64,000 nucleotides of DNA, taken from Gordius sp. MW1 (Eukaryota > Nematomorpha > Gordioida > Gordea > Gordiidae). The notes beneath the pieces are model-generated. The model saw only the letters and a program-made list of their open reading frames with translations. It had not been told where the DNA came from and ran no database searches. A program made the translations under genes and the position numbers. Positions 25,615-38,750 of the stretch are shown piece after piece. The stretch spans positions 3,410,001 to 3,474,000 of the forward strand of contig OZ038530.1 in assembly GCA_964036665.1 (NCBI GenBank), given 5' to 3'. Numbering within the stretch: position 1 is the stretch's first letter; every line of letters begins with the position of its first letter.

Positions 25615-28600
25615 AAGTTGTCGTTTTCAGACGTGGTTTCTATGATCCCAAGTAAAAATTTATCAGAATCTAAAAACTATTACTTTGAAATCATGATCGC
25701 ATAGAGCCATTTTCAAAAATTAAGCACTCACGTTGCGATACAACAAACTAATCGCATCAATAAAACGTTGTCTTTTGTCAAAATGATAGTTCTCCTTCTC
25801 GCAGCTTAAAACCTCTTTTCGCAAGTAAATCGATGATAATAGGATTCTTAAATTGGCTTACTTTTATATATTTTTTTATGCTCTTTCACATAGAATCGAA
25901 AAAATAAATATTTTTACCTCAAAATTTTTCACATATTTTTCTTTGAACCGTATTCATCCGATGAAAGTTGTCGTTTTCAGACGTGGTTTCCATAATAAAA
26001 AGTAAAAATTTATCAGAATCAGAAAACTATTACTTTGCAATCATGATCGCATAGTGCATTTTTGAAAAATTAAGCACTCACGTTGCGATACAACAAACTA
26101 ATCGCAACAATAAAACGTTGTCTTTTGTCAAAATGATAGTTCTCGCAGCTTAAAACCTCTTTTCGGAAGTCAATCGAGGATAATAGGATTCTCAAATTGG
26201 CATACTTTTATATATTTTTTCATGCTCTTTCACATAGAATCGAAAAAAATTAATATTTTTACCTCAAAATTTTTGACATATTTTTCTTTGAACCGTATTC
26301 ATCCGATGAAAGTTGTCGTTTTCAGACGTGGTTTCCATGATAAAAAGTAAAAATTTATCAGAATCAGAAAACTATTACTTTGAAATCATGATCGCATAGT
26401 GCATTTTTGAAAAATTAAGCACTCACGTTGCGATACAACAAACTAATCGCAACAATAAAACGTTGTCTTTTGTCAAAATGATAGTTCTCGCAGCTTAAAA
26501 CCTCTTTTCGTCAATCGAGGATAATAGGATTCTCAAATTGGCTTACTTTTATATATTTTTTCATGCTCTTTCACATGGAATCGAAAAAAATAAATATTTT
26601 TACCTCAAAATTTTTCACATATTTTTCTTTGAACCGTATTCATCCGATGAAAGTTGTCGTTTTCAGACGTGGTTTCTATGATCCCAAGTAAAAATTAATC
26701 AGAATCTAAAAACTATTACTTTGAAATCATGATCGCATAGAGCCATTTTCAAAAATTAAGCACTCACGTTGCGATACCAAAACTAATCGCAACAATAAAA
26801 CGTTTTCTTTTGTCAAAATAATAGTTCTCGCAGCTTAAAACCTCTTTTCAGAAGTCAATCGAGGATAATAGGATTTTCAAATTGGCTTACTTTTATATAT
26901 TTTTTCATGCTCTTTCACATAGAATCGAAAAAAATAAATATTTTTACCTCAAAATTTTTCACATATTTTTCTTTGAACCGTATTCATCCGATGAAAGTTG
27001 TCGTTTTCAGACGTGGTTTCTATGATCCCAAGTAAAAATTAATCAGAATCTAAAAACTATTACTTTGAAATCATGATCGCATAGAGCCATTTTCAAAAAT
27101 TAAGCACTCACGTTGCGATACCAAAACTAATCGCAACAATAAAACGTTTTCTTTTGTCAAAATAATAGTTCTCGCAGCTTAAAACCTCTTTTCGGAAGTC
27201 AATCGAGGATAATAGGATTCTCAAATTGGCTTACTTTTATATATTTTTTCATGCTCTTTCACATAGAATCGAAAAAAATAAATATTTTTACCTCAAAATT
27301 TTTCACATATTTTTCTTTGAACCGTAGTCATCCGATGACAGTTGTCGTTTTCAGACGTGGTTTCTATAATCCCAAATCAAAATTTATCAGAATCAGAAAA
27401 CTTTTACTTTGAAATCATGATCGCATAGAGCAGTTTTCAAAAATTAAGCATTCACGTTGCGATACAACAAACTAATCGCAACAATAAAACGTTGTCTTTA
27501 AAATGATAGTTCTCGTAGCTTAAAACCTCTTTTCAGAAGTCAATCGAGGATAATAGGATTCTCAAATTGGCTTACTTTTATATATTTTTTCATGCTCTTT
27601 CACATAGAATCGAAAAAAATAAATATTTTTACCTCAAAATTTTTCACATATTTTTCTTTGAACCGTATTCATCCGATGAAAGTTGTCGTTTTCAGACGTG
27701 GTTTCTATGATCCCAAGTAAAAATTTATCAGAATCAGAAAACTATTACTTTGAAATCATGATCGCATAATGCAGTTTTCAAAAATTAAGCACTCACGTTG
27801 CGATACAACATACTAATCGCAACAATAAAACGTTTTCTTTTGTCAAAATGATAGTTCTCGCAGCTTAAAACCTCTTTTCGGAAGTCAATCGAGGATAATA
27901 AGATTTTCAAATTGGCTTACTTTTATATATTTTTTCATGCTCTTTCACATAGAATCGAAAAAAATAAATATTTTTACCTCAAAATTTTTCACATATTTTT
28001 CTTTGAACCGTATTCATCCGATGAAAGTTTTCGTTTTCAGACGTGGTTTCTATGATCCCAAGTAAAAATTTATCAGAATCTAAAAACTATTACTTTGAAA
28101 TCATGATCGCATAGGCCATTTTCAAAAATTAAGCACTCACGTTCCGATACAAAAACTAATCGCAACAATAAAACGTTTTCTTTTGTCAAAATGATAGTTC
28201 TCGCAGCTTAAAACCTCTTTTCAGAAGTCAATCGAGGATAATAGGATTTTCAAATTGGCTTACTTTTATATATTTTTTTATGCTCTTTCACATAGAATCA
28301 AAAAAAATAAATATTTTTACCTCAAAATTTTTCACATATTTTTCTTTGAACCGTATTCATCCGATGAAAGTTGTCGTTTTCAGAAGTGGTTTCTATGATC
28401 CCAAGTAAAAATTTATCAGAATCTAAAAACTATTACTTTGAAATCATGATCGCATAGAGCCATTTTCAAAAATTAAGCACTCACGTTGCGATACAACAAA
28501 CTAATCGCAACAATAAAACGTTGTCTTTTGTCAAAATGATAGTTCTCCTTCTCGCAGCTTAAAACCTCTTTTCGCAAGTAAATCGATGATAATAGGATTC

Positions 28601-29765
28601 TTAAATTGGCTTACTTTTATATATTTTTTCATGCTCTTTCACATAGAATCGAAAAAAATAAATATTTTTACCTCAAAATTTTTCACATATTTTTCTTTGA
28701 ACCGTATTCATCCGATGAAAGTTGTCGTTTTCAGACGTGGTTTCCATGATAAAAAGTAAAAATTTATCAGAATCAGAAAACTATTACTTTGAAATCATGA
28801 TCGCATAGTGCATTTTTGAAAAATTAAGCACTCACGTTGCGATACAACAAACTAATCGCAACAATAAAACGTTGTCTTGTCAAAATGATAGTTCTCGCAG
28901 CTTAAAACCTCTTTTCGGAAGTCAATCGAGGATAATAGGATTCTCAAATTGGCATACTTTTATACATTTTTTTATGCTCTTTCACATAGAATCGAAAAAA
29001 ATAAATATTTTTACCTCAAAATTTTTCACATATTTTTCTTTGAACCGTATTCATCCGATGAAAGTTGTCGTTTTCAGACGTGGTTTCCATGATAAAAAGT
29101 AAAAATTTATCAGAATCTGAAAACTATTACTTTGAAATCATGATCGCATAGTGCATTTTTGAAAAATTAAGCACTCACGTTGCGATACAACAAACTAATC
29201 GCAACAATAAAACGTTGTCTTTTGTCAAAATGATAGTTCTCGCAGCTTAAAACCTCTTTTCGTCAATCGAGGATAATAGGATTCTCAAATTGGCTTACTT
29301 TTATATATTTTTTTATGCTCTTTAACATAGAATCGAAAAAAATAAATATTTTTACCTCAAAATTCTTCACATATTTTTCTTTGAACCGTATTCATCCGAT
29401 GAAAGTTGTCGTTTTCAGACGTGGATTCTATGATCCCAAGTAAAAATTTATCAGAATCTAAAAACTATTACTTTGAAATCATGATCGCATAGAGCCATTT
29501 TCAAAAATTAAGCACTCACGCGATACAAAAACTAATCGCAACAATAAAACGTTTTCTTTTGTCAAAATGATAGTTCTCGCAGCTTAAAACCTCTTTTCAG
29601 AAGTCAATCGAGGATAATAGGATTCTCAAATTGGCTTACTTTTATATATTTTTTCATGCTCTTTCACATAGAATCGAAAAAAATAAATATTTTTACCTCA
29701 AAATTTTTCACATATTTTTCTTTGAACCGTATTCATCCGATGAAAGTTGTCGTTTTCAGACGAGG
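25615..29765 (+). repeat. About 4.15-kb higher-order block, copy 2
   Basis: Second copy of the block, with all markers at +5155 bp. The two copies are separated by about 1 kb of related monomers (24.6-25.6 kb), which themselves repeat CTTTAACATAG and CACGCGATAC (25195, 25389), so shorter duplications are nested in the longer one. Confidence 0.85.
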
Positions 29766-32700
29766 TTTCTATGATCCCAAGTAAAAATTTATCAGAGTCT
29801 AAAAACTATTACTTTGAAATCATGATCGCATAGAGCAGTTTTCAAAAATTACACTCACGTTGCGATACAACATACTAATCGCAACAATAAAACGTTTTCT
29901 TTTGTCAAAATGATAGTTCTCGTAGCTTAAAACCTCTTTTCGGAAGTCAATCGAGGATAATAGGATTTTCAAATTGGCTTACTTTTATATATTTTTTCAT
30001 GCTCTTTCACATAGAATCGAAAAAAATAAATATTTTTACCTCAAAATTTTTCACATATTTTTCTTTGAACCGTATTCATCCGATGAAAGTTGTCGTTTTC
30101 AGACGTGGTTTCTATGATCCCAAGTAAAAATTAATCAGAATCTAAAAACTATTACTTTGAAATCATGATCGCATAGAGCCATTTTCAAAAATTAAGCACT
30201 CACGTTGCGATACCAAAACTAATCGCAACAATAAAACGTTTTCTTTTGTCAAAATAATAGTTCTCGCAGCTTAAAACCTCTTTTCAGAAGTCAATCGAGG
30301 GTTATAGGATTTTCAAATTGGCTTACTTTTATATATTTTTTCATGCTGTTTCACATAGAATCGAAAAAAATAAATATTTTTACCTCAAAATTTTTCACAT
30401 ATTTTTCTTTGAACCGTATTCATCCGATGAAAGTTGTCGTTTTCAGACGTGGTTTCTATGATCCCAAGTAAAAATTTATCAGAATCTAAAAACTATTACT
30501 TTGAAATCATGATCGCATAGAGCCATTTTCAAAAATATAGCACTCACGTTGCGATACAACAAACTAATCGCATCAATAAAACGTTGTCTTCTGTCAAAAT
30601 GATAGTTCTCCTTCTCGCAGCTTAAAACCTCTTTTCGCAAGTAAATCGATGATAATAGGATTCTTAAATTGGCTTACTTTTATATATTTTTTTATGCTCT
30701 TTCACATAGAATCGAAAAAATAAATATTTTTACCTCAAAATTTTTCACATATTTTTCTTTGAACCGTATTCATCCGATGAAAGTTGTCGTTTTCAGACGT
30801 GGTTTCCATAATAAAAAGTAAAAATTTATCAGAATCAGAAAACTATTACTTTACAATCATGATCGCATAGTGCATTTTTGAAAAATTAAGCACTCACGTT
30901 GCGATACAACAAACTAATCGCAACAATAAAACGTTGTCTTTTGTCAAAATGATAGTTCTCGCAGCTTAAAACCTCTTTTCGGAAGTCAATCGAGGATAAT
31001 AGGATTCTCAAATTGGCATACTTTTATATATTTTTTCATGCTCTTTCACATAGAATCGAAAAAAATAAATATTTTTACCTCAAAATTTTTCACATATTTT
31101 TCTTTGAACCGTATTCATCCGATGAAAGTTGTCGTTTTCAGACGTGGTTTCCATGATAAAAAGTAAAAATTTATCAGAATCAGAAAACTATTACTTTGAA
31201 ATCATGATCGCATAGTGCATTTTTGAAAAATTAAGCACTCACGTTGCGATACAACAAACTAATCGCAACAATAAAACGTTGTCTTTTGTCAAAATGATAG
31301 TTCTCGCAGCTTAAAACCTCTTTTCGTCAATCGAGGATAATAGGATTCTCAAATTGGCTTACTTTTATATATTTTTCATGCTCTTTCACATAGAATCGAA
31401 AAAAATAAATATTTTTACCTCAAAATTTTTCACATATTTTTCTTTGAACCGTATTCATCCGATGAAAGTTGTCGTTTTCAGACGTGGTTTCTATGATCCC
31501 AAGTAAAAATTTATCAGAATCTAAAAACTATTACTTTGAAATCATGATCGCATAGAGCCATTTTCAAAAATTAAGCACTCACGTTGCGATACAACAAACT
31601 AATCGCAACAATAAAACGTTGTCTTTTGTCAAAATGATAGTTCTCGCAGCTTAAAACCTCTTTTCGGAAGTCAATCGAGGATAATAGGATTTTTAAATTG
31701 GCTTACTTTTATATATTTTTTTATGCTCTTTCACATAGAATCGAAAAAAATAAATATTTTTACCTCAAAATTTTTCACATATTTTTCTTTGAACCGTATT
31801 CATCCGATGAAAGTTGTCGTTTTCAGACGTGGTTTCTATGATCCCAAGTAAAAATTTATCAGAATCTAAAAACTATTACTTTGAAATCATGATCGCATAG
31901 GCCATTTTCAAAAATTAAGCACTCACGTTGCGATACAAAAACTAATCGCAACAATAAAACGTTTTCTTTTGTCAAAATGATAGTTCTCGCAGCTTAAAAC
32001 CTCTTTTCAGAAGTCAATCGAGGATAATAGGATTTTCAAATTGGCTTACTTTTATATATTTTTTCATGCTCTTTCACATAGAATCAAAAAAAATAAATAT
32101 TTTTACCTCAAAATTTTTCACATATTTTTCTTTGAGCCGTATTCTTCCAAAGAAAGTTGTCGTTTTCAGAAGTGGTTTCTATGATCCCAAGTAAAAATTT
32201 ATCAGAATCTAAAAACTATTACTTTGAAATCATGATCGCATAGAGCCATTTTCAAAAATTAAGCACTCACGTTGCGATACAACAAACTAATCGCAACAAT
32301 AAAACGTTGTCTTTTGTCAAAATGATAGTTCTCCTTCTCGCAGCTTAAAACCTCTTTTCGCAAGTAAATCGATGATAATAGGATTCTTAAATTGGCTTAC
32401 TTTTATATATTTTTTCATGCTCTTTCACATAGAATCGAAAAAAATAAATATTTTTACCTCAAAATTTTTCACATATTTTTCTTTGAACCGTATTCATCCG
32501 ATGAAAGTTGTCGTTTTCAGACGTGGTTTCCATGATAAAAAGTAAAAATTTATCAGAATCAGAAAACTATTACTTTGAAATCATGATCGCATAGTGCATT
32601 TTTGAAAAATTAAGCACTCACGTTGCGATAAAACAAACTAATCGCAACAATAAAACGTTGTCTTGTCAAAATGATAGTTCTCGCAGCTTAAAACCTCTTT

Positions 32701-32799
32701 TCGGAAGTCAATCGAGGATAATAGGATTCTCAAATTGGCATACTTTTATACATTTTTTTATGCTCTTTCACATAGAATCAAAAGAAATAAATATTTGTA

Positions 32800-35700
32800 C
32801 CTCAAAATTTTTCACATATTTTTCTTTGAACCGTATTCATCCGATGAAAGTTGTCGTTTTCAGACGTGGTTTCCATGATAAAAAGTAAAAATTTATCAGA
32901 ATCAGAAAACTATTACTTTGAAATCATGATCGCATAGTGCATTTTTGAAAAATTAAGCACTCACGTTGCGATACAACAAACTAATCGCAACAATAAAACG
33001 TTGTCTTTTGTCAAAATGATAGTTCTCGCAGCTTAAAACCTCTTTTCGTCAATCGAGGATAATAGGATTCTCAAATTGGCTTACTTTTATATATTTTTTC
33101 ATGCTCTTTCACATGGAATCGAAAAAAATAAATATTTTTACCTCAAAATTTTTCACATATTTTTCTTTGAACCGTATTCATACGATGAAAGTTGTCGTTT
33201 TCAGACGTGGTTTCTATGATCCCAAGTAAAAATTAATCAGAATCTAAAAACTATTACTTTGAAATCATGATCGCATAGAGCCATTTTCAAAAATTAAGCA
33301 CTCACGTTGCGATACCAAAACTAATCGCAACAATAAAACGTTTTCTTTTGTCAAAATAATAGTTCTCGCAGCTTAAAACCTCTTTTCAGAAGTCAATCGA
33401 GGATAATAGGATTTTCAAATTGGCTTACTTTTATATATTTTTTCATGCTCTTTCACATAGAATCGAAAAAAATAAATATTTTTACCTCAAAATTTTTCAC
33501 ATATTTTTCTTTGAACCGTATTCATCCGATGAAAGTTGTCGTTTTCAGACGTGGTTTCTATGATCCCAAGTAAAAATTAATCAGAATCTAAAAACTATTA
33601 CTTTGAAATCATGATCGCATAGAGCCATTTTCAAAAATTAAGCACTCACGTTGCGATACCAAAACTAATCGCAACAATAAAACGTTTTCTTTTGTCAAAA
33701 TAATAGTTCTCGCAGCTTAAAACCTCTTTTCGGAAGTCAATCGAGGATAATAGGATTCTCAAATTGGCTTACTTTTATATATTTTTTCATGCTCTTTCAC
33801 ATAGAATCGAAAAAAATAAATATTTTTACCTCAAAATTTTTCACATATTTTTCTTTGAACCGTAGTCATCCGATGACAGTTGTCGTTTTCAGACGTGGTT
33901 TCTATAATCCCAAATCAAAATTTATCAGAATCAGAAAACTTTTACTTTGAAATCATGATCGCATAAAGCAGTTTTCAAAAATTAAGCATTCACGTTGCGA
34001 TACAAGAAACTAATCGCAACAATAAAACGTTGTCTTTAAAATGATAGTTCTCGTAGCTTAAAACCTCTTTTCAGAAGTCAATCGAGGATAATAGGATTCT
34101 CAAATTGGCTTACTTTTATATATTTTTTCATGCTCTTTCACATAGAATCGAAAAAAATAAATATTTTTACCTCAAAATTTTTCACATATTTTTCTTTGAA
34201 CCGTATTCATCCGATGAAAGTTGTCGTTTTCAGACGTGGTTTCTATGATCCCAAGTAAAAATTTATCAGAATCAGAAAACTATTACTTTGAAATCATGAT
34301 CGCATAATGCAGTTTTCAAAAATTAAGCACTCACGTTGCGATACAACATACTAATCGCAACAATAAAACGTTTTCTTTTGTCAAAATGATAGTTCTCGCA
34401 GCTTAAAACCTCTTTTCGGAAGTCAATCGAGGATAATAAGATTTTCAAATTGGCTTACTTTTATATATTTTTTCATGCTCTTTCACATAGAATCGAAAAA
34501 AATAAATATTTTTACCTCAAAATTTTTCACATATTTTTCTTTGAACCGTATTCATCCGATGAAAGTTGTCGTTTTCAGACGTGGTTTCTATGATCCCAAG
34601 TAAAAATTTATCAGAATCTAAAAACTATTACTTTGAAATCATGATCGCATAGGCCATTTTCAAAAATAAAGCACTCACGTTCCGATACAAAAACTAATCG
34701 CAACAATAAAACGTTTTCTTTTGTCAAAATGATAGTTCTCGCAGCTTAAAACCTCTTTTCAGAAGTCAATCGAGGATAATAGGATTTTCAAATTGGCTTA
34801 CTTTTATATATTTTTTTATGCTCTTTCACATAGAATCAAAAAAAATAAATATTTTTACCTCAAAATTTTTCACATATTTTTCTTTGAACCGTATTCATCC
34901 GATGAAAGTTGTCGTTTTCAGAAGTGGTTTCTATGATCCCAAGTAAAAATTTATCAGAATCTAAAAACTATTACTTTGAAATCATGATCGCATAGGCCAT
35001 TTTCAAAAATTAAGCACTCACGTTCCGATACAAAAACTAATCGCAACAATAAAACGTTTTCTTTTGTCAAAATGATAGTTCTCGTAGCTTAAAACCTCTT
35101 TTCGGAAGTCAATCGAGGATAATAGGATTTTCAAATTGGCTTACTTTTATATATTTTTTCATGCTCTTTCACATAGAATCGAAAAAAATAAATATTTTTA
35201 CCTCAAAATTTTTCACATATTTTTCTTTGAACCGTATTCATCCGATGAAAGTTGTCGTTTTCAGACGTGGTTTCTATGATCCCAAGTAAAAATTTATCAG
35301 AATCTAAAAACTATTACTTTGAAATCATGATCGCATAGGCCATTTTCAAAAATTAAGCACTCACGTTCCGATACAAAAACTAATCGCAACAATAAAACGT
35401 TTTCTTTTGTCAAAATGATAGTTCTCGCAGCTTAAAACCTCTTTTCGGAAGTCAATCGAGGATAATAAGATTTTCAAATTGGCTTACTTTTATATATTTT
35501 TTCATGCTCTTTCACATAGAATCGAAAAAAATAAATATTTTTACCTCAAAATTTTTCACATATTTTTCTTTGAACCGTATTCATCCGATGAAAGTTGTCG
35601 TTTTCAGACGTGGTTTCTAAGATCCCAAGTAAAAATTTATCAGAATCTAAAAACTATTACTTTGAAATCATGATCGCATAGGCCATTTTCAAAAATTAAG

Positions 35701-37463
35701 CACTCACGTTCCGATACAAAAACTAATCGCAACAATAAAACGTTTTCTTTTGTCAAAATGATAGTTCTCGCAGCTTAAAACCTCTTTTCAGAAGTCAATC
35801 GAGGATAATAGGATTTTCAAATTGGCTTACTTTTATATATTTTTTTATGCTCTTTCACATAGAATCAAAAAAAAATAAATATTTTTACCTCAAAATTTTT
35901 CACATATTTTTCTTTGAACCGTATTCATCCGATGAAAGTTGTCGTTTTCAGAAGTGGTTTCTATGATCCCAAGTAAAAATTTATCAGAATCTAAAAACTA
36001 TTACTTTGAAATCATGATCGCATAGAGCCATTTTCAAAAATTAAGCACTCACGTTGCCATACAACAAACTAATCGCAACAATAAAACGTTGTCTTTTGTC
36101 AAAATGATAGTTCTCCTTCTCGCAGCTTAAAACCTCTTTTCGCAAGTAAATCGATGATAATAGGATTCTTAAATTGGCTTACTTTTATATATTTTTTCAT
36201 GCTCTTTCACATAGAATCGAAAAAAATAAATATTTTTACCTCAAAATTTTTCACATATTTTTCTTTGAACCGTATTCATCCGATGAAAGTTGTCGTTTTC
36301 AGACGTGGTTTCCATGATAAAAAGTAAAAATTTATCAGAATCAGAAAACTATTACTTTGAAATCATGATCGCATAGTGCATTTTTGAAAAATTAAGCACT
36401 CACGTTGCGATACAACAAACTAATCGCAACAATAAAACGTTGTCTTGTCAAAATGATAGTTCTCGCAGCTTAAAACCTCTTTTCGGAAGTCAATCGAGGA
36501 TAATAGGATTCTCAAATTGGCATACTTTTATACATTTTTTCATGCTCTTTCACATAGAATCGAAAAAAATAAATATTTTTACCTCAAAATTTTTCACATA
36601 TTTTTCTTTGAACCGTATTCATCCGATGAAAGTTGTCGTTTTCAGACGTGGTTTCCATGATAAAAAGTAAAAATTTATCAGAATCAGAAAACTATTACTT
36701 TGAAATCATGATCGCATAGTGCATTTTTGAAAAATTAAGCACTCACGTTGCGATACAACAAACTAATCGCAACAATAAAACGTTGTCTTTTGTCAAAATG
36801 ATAGTTCTCGCAGCTTAAAACCTCTTTTCGTCAATCGAGGATAATAGGATTCTCAAATTGGCTTACTTTTATATATTTTTTTATGCTCTTTAACATAGAA
36901 TCGAAAAAAATAAATATTTTTACCTCAAAATTTTTCACATATTTTTCTTTGAACCGTATTCATCCGATGAAAGTTGTCGTTTTCAGACGTGGATTCTATG
37001 ATCCCAAGTAAAAATTTATCAGAATCTAAAAACTATTACTTTGAAATCATGATCGCATAGAGCCATTTTCAAAAATTAAGCACTCACGCGATACAAAAAC
37101 TAATCGCAACAATAAAACGTTTTCTTTTGTCAAAATGATAGTTCTCGCAGCTTAAAACCTCTTTTCAGAAGTCAATCGAGGATAATAGGATTCTCAAATT
37201 GGCTTACTTTTATATATTTTTTCATGCTCTTTCACATAGAATCGAAAAAAATAAATATTTTTACCTCAAAATTTTTCACATATTTTTCTTTGAACCGTAT
37301 TCATCCGATGAAAGTTGTCGTTTTCAGACGAGGTTTCTATGATCCCAAGTAAAAATTTATCAGAGTCTAAAAACTATTACTTTGAAATCATGATCGCATA
37401 GAGCAGTTTTCAAAAATTACACTCACGTTGCGATACAACATACTAATCGCAACAATAAAACGT
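32800..37463 (+). repeat. Third copy of the higher-order block, expanded by three monomers
   Basis: Matches 26261-29895. The offset is 6538-6539 bp through CACATGGAATCG (33111) and the first GTTCCGATAC (34679), and 7568 bp after about 36.0 kb (CTTTAACATAG near 36889, CGAGGTTTCTATG near 37330). The 1029-bp difference is three extra 343-bp monomers of the GTTCCGATAC type. The match ends at about 37463 (GTTTTCTTTTG in copy 2, GTTGTCTTTTG here). Confidence 0.8.
34679..36050 (+). repeat. Four tandem 343-bp GTTCCGATAC-type monomers
   Basis: The rare GTTCCGATAC anchor occurs at 34679, 35022, 35365 and 35708, at perfect 343-bp spacing. The corresponding place in copy 2 (28141) and copy 1 (22986) has a single monomer. 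It is a local amplification of one monomer inside a larger unit. Confidence 0.85.
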
Positions 37464-37873
37464 TGTCTTTTGTCAAAATGATAGTTCTCCTTCTCGCAGC
37501 TTAAAACCTCTTTTCGCAAGTAAATCGATGAAATAGGATTCTTAAATTGGCTTACTTTTATATATTTTTTTATGCTCTTTCACATAGAATCGAAAAAATA
37601 AATATTTTTACCTCAAAATTTTTCACATATTTTTCTTTGAACCGTATTCATCCGATGAAAGTTGTCGTTTTCAGACGTGGTTTCCATAATAAAAAGTAAA
37701 AATTTATCAGAATCAGAAAACTATTACTTTGCAATCATGATCGCATAGTGCATTTTTGAAAAATTAAGCACTCACGTTGCGATACAACAAACTAATCGCA
37801 ACAATAAAACGTTGTCTTTTGTCAAAATGGTAGTTCTCCTTCTCGCAGCTTAAAACCTCTTTTCGCAAGTAAA

Positions 37874-37893
37874 TCTTATATATAAAAACGAAA
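37874..37893 (+). other. Helitron 5' terminus
   Basis: TC followed by TTATATATAAAAACGAAA, immediately after the satellite sequence CGCAAGTAAA. In the intact monomer the same sequence reads on into TCGATGATAATAG, which instead appears right after the 3' end at 39461. The insertion itself therefore defines this end. Confidence 0.9.
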
Positions 37894-37904
37894 CTATGAA
37901 AATA

Positions 37905-37915
37905 TGTGTGTGTGT
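37905..37915 (+). repeat. Short TG microsatellite
   Basis: Five TG units plus a T, followed by ATATATGTATG. Such TG/TATG-rich stretches are common near the 5' end of insect Helitrons; no separate function is implied. Confidence 0.6.
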
Positions 37916-37943
37916 ATATATGTATGGCGCCACCAATTTTGGA

Positions 37944-38041
37944 GAACTACAAGACCGATTTGGCTCAAAATTTCACAGTTTATTCCCCACACTCCGGAGC
38001 GTGTTTTAGTATACGTTCCAGCCAAATCGGTCGAGTAGTTT
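37944..38041. repeat. Subterminal inverted repeat of the Helitron
   Basis: A 22-bp arm at 37944-37965 and its inverse at 38020-38041 match at 19 of 22 positions. They include a perfect 13-bp core (GACCGATTTGGCT and its complement) and flank a 54-bp spacer. The motif is one I associate with non-coding parts of insect Helitrons. It could fold as a hairpin in the single-stranded transposition intermediate, which is inference. The overlapping chance frames on both strands here are not convincing proteins. Confidence 0.7.
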
Positions 38042-38381
38042 TTGAGATATTGGGTTTTGTGCGTTTTGACGCGGTATCGAACGTCAATCAAACGCCCTGC
38101 CCTCATCACGTACTGCTGCGTATCTTATCTATCTACTATCGTGTAGGTGGTCTGGTGATAAATGCAGTAGGCATGTGTTGCGGAAAATGAAGCCTTTTTA
38201 CGCACTATCAAAGCCATTTTTTGCTTCAATTATTATTAATATTATAGGACGGTCGTGTCCCCCCCCCCCCCTCCTGCGTGGCTAAATAAATTAAAAAATC
38301 TAATATTGTCATTTTTTGCACGTTAAACAAGGAGAAATATGAAAATACTTTTAACAAAGTGCCAATAAATTTTGATATATC
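38042..38381 (+). other. Unique Helitron interior, left part
   Basis: About 340 bp with no gene. It is more GC-rich at first, then AT-rich. It contains a run of 13 C at 38259-38271, followed by TCCTGCGTGGCTAAATAAAT, which faintly resembles the ends of the nested foldback element (CCTGGCTACGCCC) and may be a decayed relative. Nothing else recognisable. Confidence 0.5.
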
Positions 38382-38419
38382 CATGGGCGTAGCTAGGTTT
38401 TGAATTAGGGGGGGGGGGG
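38382..38419 (+). repeat. Foldback element, left inverted end with G run
   Basis: CATGGGCGTAGCTAGG followed by TTTTGAATTAG and 12 G (38408-38419). It pairs with 38991-39026. Confidence 0.8.
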
Positions 38420-38433
38420 CAGATTAAAAAAAA

Positions 38434-38505
38434 GGTCTTGACTACCCAACAATTTTCCTGAGAGCAAAAAAAAAAAAAAGGTCTCGACTATCCAAAAATT
38501 TTCAT
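38434..38505 (+). repeat. Short direct repeat in the foldback element
   Basis: GGTCTTGACTACCCAAC then AATTTTC at 38434, and GGTCTCGACTATCCAAA then AATTTTC at 38480: two related copies 46 bp apart, separated by an A-rich stretch. An old small tandem duplication. Confidence 0.65.
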
Positions 38506-38519
38506 GCAACCGTAATTTA

Positions 38520-38750
38520 AATTTTATTTTACCAAAACAATTTTTTTTTTAAACAAATAGTAGTTTATTCTAATAATCACATGGGTAAAATACATTGATA
38601 AATAAAATATTAAAAAGAAAACGCGTTAAAATCTAATTGGATGGCATTGATCCGTGCATGGAAATCGTGTTAGATTTGACGATTTCCACAGTGATCTTTT
38701 ATTTTTGTGTAAATTCGATAATAAGCATCTGTATTAATGGAGTTAAGTTC
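38520..38750. other. AT-rich interior of the foldback element
   Basis: About 230 bp with no repeat partner seen in the window and no gene. It ends with CTGTATTAATGGAGTTAAG before the G run. Confidence 0.4.

Larger units (their letters stand above)
1..37873 (+). repeat. Left satellite array, about 345-bp monomer
   Basis: Head-to-tail array of about 110 monomers in one orientation. I anchored monomers on TTGCGATACAAC, which starts at 21, 366, 707, 1048, 1393, 1744, 2085, 2430 and so on, giving spacings of 345, 341, 341, 345, 351, 341 and 345. Length differences come mainly from a few recurrent indels just after the anchor: a 4-bp loss (CTTTAAAATG for CTTTTGTCAAAATG), a 2-bp loss (CTTGTCAAAATG), a 6-bp gain (CTCCTTCTCGC) and a 4-bp loss (TTTTCGTCAATC). 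Subfamily marks found here and not in the right array include CATACTAATCGC, the 4-bp loss, and the GTCATC/GATGAC form of the second dyad. No gene is visible. Satellite identity is directly seen; a heterochromatic or centromeric location is inferred. Confidence 0.97.

Noticed and set aside
1-37873. CRISPR array
   Set aside because: Repeats are long, about 345 bp, and directly adjacent, with no unique spacers, no leader and no cas genes.
37894-38190. Overlapping open frames on both strands in the left part of the Helitron (94 codons plus, 71 codons minus)
   Set aside because: The region contains the subterminal inverted repeat and non-coding Helitron sequence. No Rep or helicase motif is visible and the frames overlap antisense to each other.
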